DNA of 49,260 bases from Proteus cibi (GTDB lineage: Bacteria; Pseudomonadota; Gammaproteobacteria; Enterobacterales; Enterobacteriaceae), in contig NZ_PENW01000023.1 in the NCBI RefSeq assembly GCF_003144405.1, positions 1-49,260 on the forward strand, written 5' to 3'. Below are positions 19,569 through 29,262 of the stretch, one piece after another (positions within the stretch are counted from its first letter, which is position 1; each line of letters starts with the position of its first letter). The notes beneath the pieces are model-generated. The model saw nothing but the letters and a program-made list of their open reading frames with translations. It did not search any database and was not told the origin of the DNA. The translations under genes and the position numbers were made by a program.

Positions 19569-22007
19569 ATGAGCGTAGTGGCGATTAAACAACAGGCGGA
19601 GCCGATTTGCCGTCAGTTACATAAATTCGGTGGTAGTAGTCTTGCGGACATAAAATGTTATCAACGTGTCGTGAATATTATGACGAACTATAGCCAACCG
19701 AATGACCTAATGGTGGTTTCCGCGGCGGGCTCTACGACGAATCAGTTGATTAACTGGCTAAAACTTAGCCAAAGTGATCGTATCTCTGCCCATCAAGTTC
19801 AACAAACGTTGCGCCGTTACCAGTTATCCTTAATTGAAGGGCTGCTTTCAAAAGAGAATGCAGAATTACTTTCTCAAACCTTTATTGCTGATCTTGAACG
19901 CTTAAGTTATTTGTTGGATAAACCCATTACAGACGCAACTTATGCAGAAGTTGTTGGTCACGGTGAAATTTGGTCTGCAAGATTAATGGCAGCCTTGCTG
20001 TCAGAACAAGGTTTACCTAGTGTATGGTTAGATGCCCGTGAATTCTTGTGTGCTGAACGTGCGGCTCAGCCACAAGTAAATGAAACGTTATCTCGCCCAT
20101 TACTCCAATCACTATTAACTCAACATCCTGAAAGTCGTTTTGTTGTAACGGGTTTTATTAGTCGCAATCAACAAGGTGAAACGGTCTTATTAGGTCGTAA
20201 TGGTAGTGACTACTCTGCAACACAAGTAGGTGCTTTAGCTGATGTCGGTAAAGTGACTATTTGGAGTGATGTTGCGGGTGTGTATAGTGCAGATCCTCGC
20301 AAAGTAAAAGATGCTTGTTTATTACCCTTGTTGCGTTTAGATGAAGCGAGTGAATTGGCTCGATTAGCCGCCCCAGTTTTACATACGCGTACACTTCAAC
20401 CCGTTTCAGGCAGTAATATTGATTTACAACTTCGTTGTAGCTATCAACCCGAACAGGGGTCAACTCGTATAGAACGTGTTTTAGCATCAGGAACGGGCGC
20501 TAAAATCGTGACTAGCCATGATGATGTTTGTTTGATTGAACTCCAACTTTCATCTCATCAAAATTTCGAACAAGTGGTGAAAGAGGTTGATGAATTACTT
20601 AAGCGCACACAAATCCGTCCGTTAGCTACTGGTGTGGATAAAGACAGCCAACTGTTACAACTTTGCTATACCAGCGAAGTCGCTAATAGCGCATTAGATG
20701 TACTTCAAGACGCCGTTTTGCCGGGTAAATTACATTTACGAGAAGGCTTCTCATTAGTGGCGTTAGTGGGGGCGGGTGTTTGTAAAAATCCATTGCATTG
20801 TCATCGTTTTTATCAACAACTTAAAGACCAACCCGTTGAATTTATTTGGCATGCTGAAGATAATATCAGCCTAGTTGCTGTGTTACGTAATTATACCGAG
20901 CACTTACTACAAGGTTTGCATCAAACATTATTTAGAGCTGAAAAACAAATTGGTTTAGTGCTGTTTGGTAAAGGGAATATTGGATCACGTTGGTTAGAAT
21001 TGTTTGCTCGTGAACAAGAGCCTTTATCAGCACGTAGTGATTTTGAGTTTATTCTTGCCGGTGTGGTCGATAGCCGTCGTAGTTTACTTGATTATCAAGG
21101 GATTAATCCTAGTCGCGCTTTAGCTTTCTTTGATGACGAAGCGACTGAACATACGGAAGAGTCGCTTTATCTTTGGATGCGAGCGCATCCTTATGATGAT
21201 TTAGTGGTTGTTGATATTACCGCCAATGAGTCTCTAGCTGCTTCTTATGAAGATTTTGCTAGCTACGGTTTTCATGTTATCAGTGCAAATAAAATTGCTG
21301 GCTCGGCTTCGAGTGTACGTTATCGTACCACACGAGACGCGTTCTCTAAAACGGGTCGCCATTGGTTATATAACGCTACTGTGGGGGCGGGTTTGCCAAT
21401 TAATCATACGGTGCGTGATCTGCGTGAAAGTGGTGACACTATTTTATCAATTAGCGGTATTTTTTCTGGCACGCTCTCTTGGTTATTCTTGCAATTTGAT
21501 GGCACAGTCCCTTTCAGTGAGCTGGTGGAACAAGCTTGGCAACAAGGATTAACCGAGCCTGATCCTCGTATTGATTTATCAGGGCAAGATGTGATGCGTA
21601 AACTGGTTATTCTTGCTCGTGAAGCCGGTTATGACATCGAGCCAGAACAAGTCCGAGTTGAATCTTTAGTACCAGTACAAGCTGAAACGGGTTCGTTAGA
21701 AGCGTTTTTTGATAACAGTGCATTGATCAATGAACAAATGGAACAACGATTAGCTGCCGCAAATGAAATGGATATGGTATTACGTTATATCGCCCGTTTT
21801 GATGCTAATGGTAAAGCCAAAGTTGGTGTCGAAGCAGTGAGAAAAGATCATCCTCTTGCTTCACTGTTACCGGGGGATAATTTATTTGCGATTGAAAGTC
21901 GTTGGTATCGTGATAATCCACTTGTGATCAGAGGGCCAGGAGCTGGCAGAGATGTGACCGCAGGCGCAATTCAGTCAGATCTAAACCGCCTTTCTCAATT
22001 ACTGTAA
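19569..22007 (+). CDS. metL: Bifunctional aspartokinase II / homoserine dehydrogenase II
   Basis: Catalyses the first and third steps of the aspartate pathway to homoserine. The 812 residues hold an aspartokinase half (KFGGSSLAD at about 18-26, and GFISRNQQGETVLLGRNGSDYSA split across the active site), a regulatory ACT-type region, and a homoserine dehydrogenase half (GLVLFGKGNIGSRWLELF, the NAD(P) fold, and GAGLPINHTVRDL). The C-terminal IRGPGAGRDVTAGA is conserved. It is close in length to E. coli MetL and the last gene of metBL. A terminator follows at 22031. metF, next in E. coli, is not here. Confidence 0.97.
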   Translation: MSVVAIKQQAEPICRQLHKFGGSSLADIKCYQRVVNIMTNYSQPNDLMVVSAAGSTTNQLINWLKLSQSDRISAHQVQQTLRRYQLSLIEGLLSKENAELLSQTFIADLERLSYLLDKPITDATYAEVVGHGEIWSARLMAALLSEQGLPSVWLDAREFLCAERAAQPQVNETLSRPLLQSLLTQHPESRFVVTGFISRNQQGETVLLGRNGSDYSATQVGALADVGKVTIWSDVAGVYSADPRKVKDACLLPLLRLDEASELARLAAPVLHTRTLQPVSGSNIDLQLRCSYQPEQGSTRIERVLASGTGAKIVTSHDDVCLIELQLSSHQNFEQVVKEVDELLKRTQIRPLATGVDKDSQLLQLCYTSEVANSALDVLQDAVLPGKLHLREGFSLVALVGAGVCKNPLHCHRFYQQLKDQPVEFIWHAEDNISLVAVLRNYTEHLLQGLHQTLFRAEKQIGLVLFGKGNIGSRWLELFAREQEPLSARSDFEFILAGVVDSRRSLLDYQGINPSRALAFFDDEATEHTEESLYLWMRAHPYDDLVVVDITANESLAASYEDFASYGFHVISANKIAGSASSVRYRTTRDAFSKTGRHWLYNATVGAGLPINHTVRDLRESGDTILSISGIFSGTLSWLFLQFDGTVPFSELVEQAWQQGLTEPDPRIDLSGQDVMRKLVILAREAGYDIEPEQVRVESLVPVQAETGSLEAFFDNSALINEQMEQRLAAANEMDMVLRYIARFDANGKAKVGVEAVRKDHPLASLLPGDNLFAIESRWYRDNPLVIRGPGAGRDVTAGAIQSDLNRLSQLL

Positions 22008-22030
22008 TTACATTATTTCTTTTTTATAAG

Positions 22031-22066
22031 GGTTATCAGCGGGTTATTTTCTGCTGATAACCTTTT
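22031..22066 (+). terminator. metBL terminator
   Basis: GGTTATCAGC (22031-22040) and GCTGATAACC (22053-22062) form a perfect 10-bp stem with a 12-base loop, followed by TTTT. Confidence 0.85.
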
Positions 22067-22147
22067 GTCATTTTTGTGTCATATCACCCAATTTTTTTAA
22101 TTTCTTTGGCTATACTTAACGTATCTCTAGTCACAAAGGAGCGATTG

Positions 22148-22383
22148 ATGTCAAAAGTAGTAAGACAGATTGTCCCACTAAGAAATGAAATGACGGAGGT
22201 GAACCATCAAGCTAAAGAGAACTTTTGTCGGTAGCTCATGATGTGAAATTTAAGCGTCTTGAGTGGAAGTTGAAGTACAGTGACAACGTGTTTAAACGTT
22301 ATTTAGAGTACAATTCGATTAACCACATTATTTACAACAGACAACTTAACTTACTGAAAGACAATTCGTTATTCTTAATTTAA
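22148..22383 (+). pseudogene. Small gene of unknown function, interrupted by a frameshift
   Basis: An ATG at 22148 follows AGGAG at a good distance and opens MSKVVRQIVPLRNEMTEVNH, but stops at 22232-22234 after 28 codons. The next frame, open from before 22231 to a stop at 22381-22383, reads VAHDVKFKRLEWKLKYSDNV and on to LKDNSLFLI. Adding one T to the TTTT run near 22222 would join them into one basic protein of about 78 residues. A terminator follows directly. The intact start and end signals suggest a recent mutation or a sequencing error. I do not recognise the family. Confidence 0.6.
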
Positions 22384-22404
22384 AGCGCTGATATTCAGCG
22401 CTTT
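22382..22404 (+). terminator. Terminator after the broken small gene
   Basis: AAAGCGCTGA (22382-22391) pairs with TCAGCGCTTT (22395-22404) around a TAT loop; an AT-rich stretch follows. The stem starts inside the gene's stop codon. The following 500 bases up to ppc show no protein gene. Confidence 0.75.
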
Positions 22405-22844
22405 ATTCGTTTTTATCTTATGAAAATCTTAATCTAGTAAAAGAGAAGAGAAATAAGGAGTGAAAGAGAAACATGAGTTATAGCTCGTTAGTAAAATAAG
22501 CTAAAAATCAAAAAATAGACCAGACAATTTATCAATATTAAAAAAAATCATCTAAATTTCTCGCCAGATAAATTTTCACGTATCTCTCTCTTTTTAGTAA
22601 AAAACTCTTCACTGTAGATAAGAAACGAAAAAATGTCCTTATTCTCGATAAAATTGAGCTAGAACAGCATGAATATTAGCCATTCTAATAAGACTAAAGC
22701 CGTAATTAAATTTCAGAAAAATCCCCCAAAACGATTATTTTCTGATATGAATAGTAGGCTAAGTAAAAAAAGCAGTGTGGCTTATCACAAAAATCAAAAT
22801 AAAGTCACATCAGAAATGAAAGTTAATTACACAACTGGGAGGAC

Positions 22845-22934
22845 ATGACTTTTCTAATAGGAAGAAGCATGTTGTTACCGCCACAAAGACAAGGTCAGGA
22901 GTCTTATGAATCAACAATATTCAGCTATGCGTAG
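22845..22934 (+). CDS. Possible short upstream open frame overlapping the ppc start
   Basis: An ATG just after GGGAGG opens 29 codons ([16 protein letters not shown]...) that end 29 bases inside ppc in another frame. The spacing from GGAGG to ATG is only two bases, which is short. There is no homology to support it; it may be chance or may tune ppc translation. Confidence 0.2.
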   Translation: MTFLIGRSMLLPPQRQGQESYESTIFSYA

Positions 22935-25542
22935 CAATGTCAGTATGCTTGGTAAGCTACTTGGAGATACGATAAAAGAAGCACTCGGTGAAGAAATTTT
23001 AGATAAGGTTGAATCTATTCGAAAATTATCTAAATCGTCACGAGCAGGTAATGAAGTTCAGCGACAAAAGCTGTTGTTGACGTTACAAAATCTCTCTAAT
23101 GATGAATTATTGCCTGTTGCTAGAGCATTCAATCAATTCTTAAACCTGACGAATGTGGCAGAACAATACCATAGTATTTCGCCTCACGGTGAAGCGGCGA
23201 GCAATCCTGTGGCATTGGCAAAACTAATCACTCGACTAAAAGATAAGAATTTTACTGACGAGCAATTAAAAGAAGCCGTAGAGCAAATCTCTATTGAACT
23301 GGTATTAACGGCACACCCAACCGAAATTGCACGTCGTACACTTATTCATAAATTAGTTGAAGTAAATACCTGTTTATCTCAACTGGATCACGATGATTTA
23401 GCGGATTATGAGCGAACTAATATTATGCGCCGTCTGCGCCAGTTAGTTGCGCAATCATGGCACACGGATGAAATTAGAAAAATTCGCCCAACACCGATTG
23501 ATGAAGCGAAATGGGGCTTTGCGGTTGTTGAAAATAGTTTATGGGAAGGTGTTCCTGCTTTTTTACGTGAATTTAATGAGCAGCTTAAAGAATCCATTGA
23601 TTACAATTTACCAGTAGAAGCTTCTCCGATTCGTTTTACCTCATGGATGGGTGGAGATCGCGATGGCAACCCAAATGTGACGGCTGAAATCACACGTCAT
23701 GCTTTACTATTAAGTCGTTGGAAAGCCGCTGATTTATTCTTAAATGATATTCAAGTCCTTGTTTCAGAACTTTCAATGACAGAAAGTACACCTGAACTGC
23801 GTGAATTAGCCGGTGGTGCTGAAGTTGCAGAGCCATATCGTGAAATCGCTAAACAATTGCGTACTCGCTTACAAGTGACACGCGATTATTTAGAACAACG
23901 CATTAAAGGACAGCAATCTCTACCTCCTGAAGGATTATTAATTGATAATGCCCAACTTTGGGAGCCGCTATATGCGTGTTATCAATCACTGACTCAGTGT
24001 GGTATGCGTATTATCGCTAATGGGCAACTGTTAGATACATTACGTCGTATCCGTTGTTTTGGCTTACAGCTCGTTAAGCTTGATATTCGCCAAGAAAGTA
24101 CCAATCACACGGAAGCACTCTCTGAATTGACACAATATTTAGAACTGGGTGATTACGCGAATTGGTCTGAAGAGCAAAAACAAACGTTCTTACTTGAAGA
24201 ATTAAATTCTAAACGCCCACTGATCCCGACAAATTGGCAGCCAAGTGCCGCGACTCAAGAAGTCTTTGAGACGTGTCGTGTCATTGCACAATCACCTAAA
24301 GATTCTATTGCTTCTTATGTGATTTCAATGGCAAAAGTGCCATCTGATGTATTAGCCGTAAAACTATTACTGAAAGAAGCCGGTGCAAATATTCGCTTAC
24401 CTGTTGCACCATTATTTGAAACACTTGAAGACTTAAATAACGCTGAAAGCGTGATGACACGTTTGTTTGATATCCCTTGGTATCGCGATTTAATCGATGA
24501 TAAACAAATGGTGATGATTGGCTATTCAGATTCAGCAAAAGATGCGGGTGTGATGGCGGCATCATGGGCGCAATATCGTGCTCAAGATGCATTAATCAAA
24601 CTCTGCGAAAAATCAGGCGTAACATTAACACTATTCCATGGACGTGGCGGTACGATTGGTCGTGGTGGTGCACCTGCACATGCAGCATTACTTTCTCAAC
24701 CACCAGGAAGTTTAAAAGGGGGTCTGCGTGTGACGGAACAAGGCGAAATGATCCGCTTTAAGTTCGGCTTACCACAAGTCACAATCAGTAGCCTTGCTCA
24801 CTATGCAGGTGCAATTTTAGAAGCGAATTTATTGCCACCACCAGAGCCAAAAGCGCCTTGGATTGAGGTAATGGATTCCTTATCTGATGTTTCTTGTGCT
24901 ATGTATCGTGACTATGTACGAGGGCAAGAAGACTTTGTTCCTTATTTTAGAGCAGCAACCCCAGAAGGCGAGTTGGGTAAACTACCATTAGGCTCACGTC
25001 CGGCTAAACGCCGTCCTACTGGTGGTGTTGAAACCTTGCGTGCTATTCCGTGGATCTTCGCATGGACTCAAAACCGCTTAATGTTACCTGCTTGGTTGGG
25101 TGCTGGTGCCGCATTACAACATGAAATTGATAGCGGAAAACAAGCCGTATTAGACGATATGTGTGAGAACTGGCCGTTCTTTAATACACGTATTGCGATG
25201 TTGGAAATGGTGTATGCCAAAGCGGATTTATGGTTAGCAGAATATTACGATCAACGTTTAGTTGAAGAGCGTTTATGGCCATTAGGATCTAAATTACGTC
25301 AGCAACTCTCCGATGATATTAAGAGTGTCTTGGCAATTTCAAAAGATGAACACTTAATGGCTGATTTGCCATGGGTTGCGGAATCTATTGCACTACGTAA
25401 TGTCTATACCGATCCATTAAACGTACTTCAAGCTGAGTTGTTACAACGTTCTCGCACACATAGCGAGTCTGATCCTCGAATTGAGCAGGCACTAATGGTC
25501 ACTATTGCCGGTATTGCTGCGGGTATGCGTAATACAGGCTAG
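22906..25542 (+). CDS. ppc: Phosphoenolpyruvate carboxylase
   Basis: Adds bicarbonate to phosphoenolpyruvate to make oxaloacetate, refilling the TCA cycle and feeding the aspartate family that MetL draws on. The 878 residues carry the two family signatures: [12 protein letters not shown] (catalytic His near 138) and the glycine-rich [15 protein letters not shown] (near 580-594), plus the C-terminal MRNTG that contributes to aspartate inhibition. AGGAG precedes the ATG. In E. coli the argECBH genes are next; here about 9.6 kb of other genes lie between. Confidence 0.98.
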   Translation: MNQQYSAMRSNVSMLGKLLGDTIKEALGEEILDKVESIRKLSKSSRAGNEVQRQKLLLTLQNLSNDELLPVARAFNQFLNLTNVAEQYHSISPHGEAASNPVALAKLITRLKDKNFTDEQLKEAVEQISIELVLTAHPTEIARRTLIHKLVEVNTCLSQLDHDDLADYERTNIMRRLRQLVAQSWHTDEIRKIRPTPIDEAKWGFAVVENSLWEGVPAFLREFNEQLKESIDYNLPVEASPIRFTSWMGGDRDGNPNVTAEITRHALLLSRWKAADLFLNDIQVLVSELSMTESTPELRELAGGAEVAEPYREIAKQLRTRLQVTRDYLEQRIKGQQSLPPEGLLIDNAQLWEPLYACYQSLTQCGMRIIANGQLLDTLRRIRCFGLQLVKLDIRQESTNHTEALSELTQYLELGDYANWSEEQKQTFLLEELNSKRPLIPTNWQPSAATQEVFETCRVIAQSPKDSIASYVISMAKVPSDVLAVKLLLKEAGANIRLPVAPLFETLEDLNNAESVMTRLFDIPWYRDLIDDKQMVMIGYSDSAKDAGVMAASWAQYRAQDALIKLCEKSGVTLTLFHGRGGTIGRGGAPAHAALLSQPPGSLKGGLRVTEQGEMIRFKFGLPQVTISSLAHYAGAILEANLLPPPEPKAPWIEVMDSLSDVSCAMYRDYVRGQEDFVPYFRAATPEGELGKLPLGSRPAKRRPTGGVETLRAIPWIFAWTQNRLMLPAWLGAGAALQHEIDSGKQAVLDDMCENWPFFNTRIAMLEMVYAKADLWLAEYYDQRLVEERLWPLGSKLRQQLSDDIKSVLAISKDEHLMADLPWVAESIALRNVYTDPLNVLQAELLQRSRTHSESDPRIEQALMVTIAGIAAGMRNTG

Positions 25543-25560
25543 TTATCTGTATTTAGACAT

Positions 25561-25591
25561 AAAAACAGCGCTTAATAACAGCGCTGTTTTT
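25561..25591 (+). terminator. ppc terminator
   Basis: AACAGCGC (25564-25571) pairs with GCGCTGTT (25581-25588), extended by A:T pairs, and is followed by a T-run. The A-run on the other side may also let it act on phrB. Confidence 0.85.
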
Positions 25592-25616
25592 TTATCTCTT
25601 ATTGCGGATATTGGCT

Positions 25617-27044
25617 TTATTTTTTTGCTTGTTCATAAGACTCAATCGCTCTTATTCGTGCTTTTGCGTGATCAACAATGGGTAATGGATAATCGAGAGA
25701 GTTATTTGTTTTTGCCGCCCATTCGTGAGGTGTATGAATATATCGGCTCGGCACATGAGCGAGCTCAGGGAGCCAGTGACGGATAAATTCACCGTCAGGA
25801 TCGAACTTACGACCTTGGGTGGTAGGATTAAAAATCCGAAAATAAGGTACGGCGTCAGTTCCTGTTGATGCAGCCCACTGCCAACCCCCATTATTTGATG
25901 CGAAATCACCATCAATGAGTTGCGACATAAAATAACGTTCGCCCCAACGCCAATCAATCAGCAAGTCTTTGATAAGAAAGCTAGCCGTAAGCATACGTAA
26001 ACGGTTATGCATCCAACCTGTTTGGTTAAGCTGTCGCATTGCCGCATCAATAATAGGGAAACCTGTTGAGCCTTGAGTCCAAGCCGTAAATTCATCTTGG
26101 CTGTTACGCCAATTGATTTTTTCTGTCCAAAGCTGAAATGCAATGTGTTTGCATAAATTGGGGTTTGCTACAATTAAGTGTTGGTAAAACTCTCGCCAAA
26201 TAAGTTCATTAAACCAAACAAATGCGCCTGAAGTATTGTTTTCTAAGAAATCAGGTTCGGTTTGGTAAAGGCGATTAAAGCATTGGCGAATAGACAGTAA
26301 TCCCATTGAAAGATAAGGAGACAATCGGCTTGTGCCATCAACGGCAGGAATATCTCGCCATTTTGCATAATGTGGCACGCTTTCATAACAGAAGTGTTTT
26401 AAGCGTTTAAGAGCCTCTTCTTCTGTAGAGATAAAAGAGAGCGAGCTTGTATTTTCAAGTGAAAATAGCGGTGCTTTTAACGGCGATACCGCTTTTTGAT
26501 GTGTTCTGATCTCTGGGATAGGTAACGAGGCGTTATCTTGTGAAACAAAGAGTCGCAAAAATGCATTTCTAAAGGGCGTAAAAACTTTATACATTTCCCC
26601 TTGTTGGGTAACGACATGACCTGGAGGAATAAACACATTGTCATGATAAGTATAAACGGTTGTCTTATTCTTTAGTAACTCAGTGACTTTTTTATCACGG
26701 CGTTGTTCATTAAGGGCATATTGGTGATTGAAATAAAGTGCAGTGACGTGATGTTGTTGGCAATACTCAGCCACTTTATCGGCCGCATTTGAATAAGTAT
26801 CGCTTATCACAACGGTCAGTGGAATATTGAGTTTTGCTAGTGAGATTGAAAGATCCAGCAACGCATTATGAATGAACGCCTGACATGACAAAGCCATATT
26901 GTGAGCTTTCCATTGTTCAGGCGTTACGGTGAAAATAGCATGCACCTGTGCTTGTTTATCTTGGCAAGCGTGAAAGAGTGCCTTGTGATCTGTCACTCTT
27001 AAATCATTACGAAACCAAACTAAATGAACAGGGGACGGGTGCAT
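25617..27044 (-). CDS. phrB: Deoxyribodipyrimidine photolyase
   Basis: Light-driven enzyme that splits UV-induced cyclobutane pyrimidine dimers. The 475 residues show the N-terminal photolyase fold (VWFRNDLRVTDHKAL, antenna cofactor domain) and a C-terminal FAD domain. The latter includes WREFYQHL, the near-invariant GWMHNRLRMLTASFLIKDL and DWRWGERYFMSQLIDGD, and WQWAASTGTDAVPYFRIFNP with Trp residues of the electron-transfer chain. It is close in length and sequence to E. coli PhrB. It starts 10 bases after the proP stop on the same strand, so it is probably cotranscribed with proP, an unusual pairing. Confidence 0.96.
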   Translation of the reverse strand: MHPSPVHLVWFRNDLRVTDHKALFHACQDKQAQVHAIFTVTPEQWKAHNMALSCQAFIHNALLDLSISLAKLNIPLTVVISDTYSNAADKVAEYCQQHHVTALYFNHQYALNEQRRDKKVTELLKNKTTVYTYHDNVFIPPGHVVTQQGEMYKVFTPFRNAFLRLFVSQDNASLPIPEIRTHQKAVSPLKAPLFSLENTSSLSFISTEEEALKRLKHFCYESVPHYAKWRDIPAVDGTSRLSPYLSMGLLSIRQCFNRLYQTEPDFLENNTSGAFVWFNELIWREFYQHLIVANPNLCKHIAFQLWTEKINWRNSQDEFTAWTQGSTGFPIIDAAMRQLNQTGWMHNRLRMLTASFLIKDLLIDWRWGERYFMSQLIDGDFASNNGGWQWAASTGTDAVPYFRIFNPTTQGRKFDPDGEFIRHWLPELAHVPSRYIHTPHEWAAKTNNSLDYPLPIVDHAKARIRAIESYEQAKK

Positions 27045-27054
27045 GTAGCCTCTC

Positions 27055-28557
27055 TTAATCTAATTTAGGGTGTTGATCGATAAGGGATTGGCGTTTTTTC
27101 TGTAATGCTTCGATTTCTGCTTCAATATCTTCAACGCGTTGTTCGATATTATCATAATGTTCAGACAGAATTTCTTTTGCCTCTGATTTATCTGATGCTG
27201 CAGGTGTTGCACCTCGTAAAGGTTTATTTGCAGTTTCGATCATCTTGATGCCTGTTATCAAACCGACAACAGCGACAATCATCAGGTAATAAGCTGGCAT
27301 ATATAAATCACCGGTTGCTTCAACTAACCAAGCTGCCGCTGTTGGTGTTGCCCCTGCAATTAATACCGAAATATTAAAGGCGATTGCTAATGCACTATAG
27401 CGAATATGGGTTGGGAAAATAGCGGGTAAAATCGATGCCATTACCCCAGTAAAACAGTTGAGTAAAACCGCTAGAATTAATAACCCTAAGAAAATTAAAC
27501 CAATTTCATCACTGTTAATCATCATAAACGCAGGGTAAGCAAGGACAAACAATCCAATACTACCGCCAATAACAAATGGCTTACGACCAATTTTATCACT
27601 CAGTAACCCAATGACAGGTTGTACAAACAACATCCCTATCATAATTGCGATAATGATCAGTACACCGTGATCTGCCGAATAATTTAAGTTATGAGATAAA
27701 TAACTCGGCATATACGTCAATAACATATAGTAGGTCACATTAGTGGCAATCACTAAACCGACACAGACGGTTAAACTTTTCCAATATTTTGATGCAATTT
27801 CACGTAATGAAACACGAGGTGGATCTTGGATAGATTTACGATCGTCGCTATTCATTTCATCGACATGTTGTTGGAATGCTGGCGTTTCTTCTAATGCATG
27901 ACGTAAATATAAGCCAATAAGACCTAATGGTAATGCTAAGAAGAACGGGATACGCCATCCCCACTCATGGAATGCTGTTTCTCCAAGGATAGTCGAGATC
28001 AGTACCACAACACCGGCACCCATAACGAAACCTGCAATAGAACCAAAATCTAACCAGCTTCCCATAAATCCACGTTTTCGGTCTGGCGAGTATTCTGCGA
28101 CGAAAATCGCCGCCCCAGAATATTCACCACCAATGGAAAAACCTTGTGCTAATTTAGCGAGTAATAATAAGACCGGAGCCCAAATGCCGATGGTTTCATA
28201 AGCAGGAATAAGGCCGATGGCAAATGTACTCAGTGCCATAATGATGATAGTAACCGATAACACTTTCTGACGACCAAACTTATCCCCAAGCATCCCAAAT
28301 ACAACACCTCCTAATGGTCTTACAAGGAATGGTACTGAGAATGTGGCAAGCGCGGCAATCATCTGCACACCCGGAGATGCACCAGGGAAGAAAACTTGAC
28401 CTAAGACATACGCAAGGAAGCCATAGACACCAAAGTCAAACCATTCCATGGCATTACCTAACGCCGCTGCAGTAATGGCTTTCTTTAGCTTACTATCATC
28501 AATAATAGTTATATCGTTGATTTGTAGTGGTTTGTTTCTTTTTTTCTTCATTTTCAT
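27055..28557 (-). CDS. proP: ProP, proton/osmolyte symporter
   Basis: Takes up proline, glycine betaine and other compatible solutes in response to osmotic stress. The 500 residues equal the E. coli length. There are twelve hydrophobic segments, the MFS motif GDKFGRQKVLS (about 91-101), and GGEYSGAAIFVAEYSPDRKRG. The cytoplasmic C-terminal tail (about 455-500) forms a heptad-patterned coiled coil (EHYDNIEQRVEDIEAEIEAL), which tunes osmosensing in E. coli ProP. A CRP-like site lies about 255 bases upstream of the start. Confidence 0.97.
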   Translation of the reverse strand: MKMKKKRNKPLQINDITIIDDSKLKKAITAAALGNAMEWFDFGVYGFLAYVLGQVFFPGASPGVQMIAALATFSVPFLVRPLGGVVFGMLGDKFGRQKVLSVTIIIMALSTFAIGLIPAYETIGIWAPVLLLLAKLAQGFSIGGEYSGAAIFVAEYSPDRKRGFMGSWLDFGSIAGFVMGAGVVVLISTILGETAFHEWGWRIPFFLALPLGLIGLYLRHALEETPAFQQHVDEMNSDDRKSIQDPPRVSLREIASKYWKSLTVCVGLVIATNVTYYMLLTYMPSYLSHNLNYSADHGVLIIIAIMIGMLFVQPVIGLLSDKIGRKPFVIGGSIGLFVLAYPAFMMINSDEIGLIFLGLLILAVLLNCFTGVMASILPAIFPTHIRYSALAIAFNISVLIAGATPTAAAWLVEATGDLYMPAYYLMIVAVVGLITGIKMIETANKPLRGATPAASDKSEAKEILSEHYDNIEQRVEDIEAEIEALQKKRQSLIDQHPKLD

Positions 28558-28810
28558 ATTAAGTGACCTTTATTAAGGTATTTGTGATTTTTTGTTTATC
28601 AATTAATTAAAAGAAATGAAGCGACTATTTGTTAGCGAGAAGAGTGAGTGATAAAAATTCACTAAAAAACAGCTTACTTCTACCAAATTTAAAGTGAGGT
28701 ATTAAGCTAATAGATAAGAGAATGTTTATTAAGTATAGATGAGATTGAATAAGATATTAGAAAGTTTTCGTTGTTGTTTTGATATAACAAAACAGAGCCT
28801 CTAAGTATTA

Positions 28811-28832
28811 AAATGTGATCAATATCATAACG
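28811..28832. promoter_or_regulatory. CRP-like site in the proP-lysR intergenic region
   Basis: AAATGTGATCAATATCATAACG has TGTGA, six bases, then TCATA, close to the CRP consensus. E. coli proP P1 is repressed by CRP, so the site may act on proP. The rest of this 705-base region (28558-29262) is very AT-rich, and I see no gene or clear terminator in it; it must hold the proP and lysR promoters. Confidence 0.45.
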
Positions 28833-29262
28833 TAATTCTGCTTTTGTGTAAAATTCATAGCGTTACTTAGGTGTTATTTGTGTTAAGTCAACGGAAAATC
28901 TCGCTTGGAGAAATAAAAAAACAAATTTATTTTTTGTTTTAATAACAGTGTGTTATATCCTTTTTCCGTTTTTTTGATTCAGGCTAACGCATTTATATGT
29001 GTATTGTGCATAATGCAAGGTCTGATAGATAAATAGCAAATAATAATGCCTTATTTTACTTAATTATTTGAGAGAATAATCAAGATGAAAATGTGGATAA
29101 TAGAATAGATCTCGCTATTCTTATTATAAGATTATATCAAGGTCGTTATGGGATATTACTACAGAGATATTAAAGATCGCCAAGCGTTACCTATATTTAG
29201 AATAACAATTTATTAATTTAATAATTAACCGCGCATTTGTGCAGATTAACCCGGGTACCTCT

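Noticed and set aside
22215..22235. Programmed frameshifting in the small gene after metL
   Set aside because: There is no X XXY YYZ slippery heptamer in the right frame and no clear downstream stimulatory structure; a simple one-base loss is more likely.
22435..22844. Further small genes before ppc
   Set aside because: Only very short frames such as an 8-codon one after ATGAGTTATAGC were seen; none has length or context to support it.
29249..29258. CCCGGGTACC, which resembles a cloning polylinker
   Set aside because: Only ten bases match and both flanks are normal AT-rich chromosomal sequence, so vector contamination is not supported.
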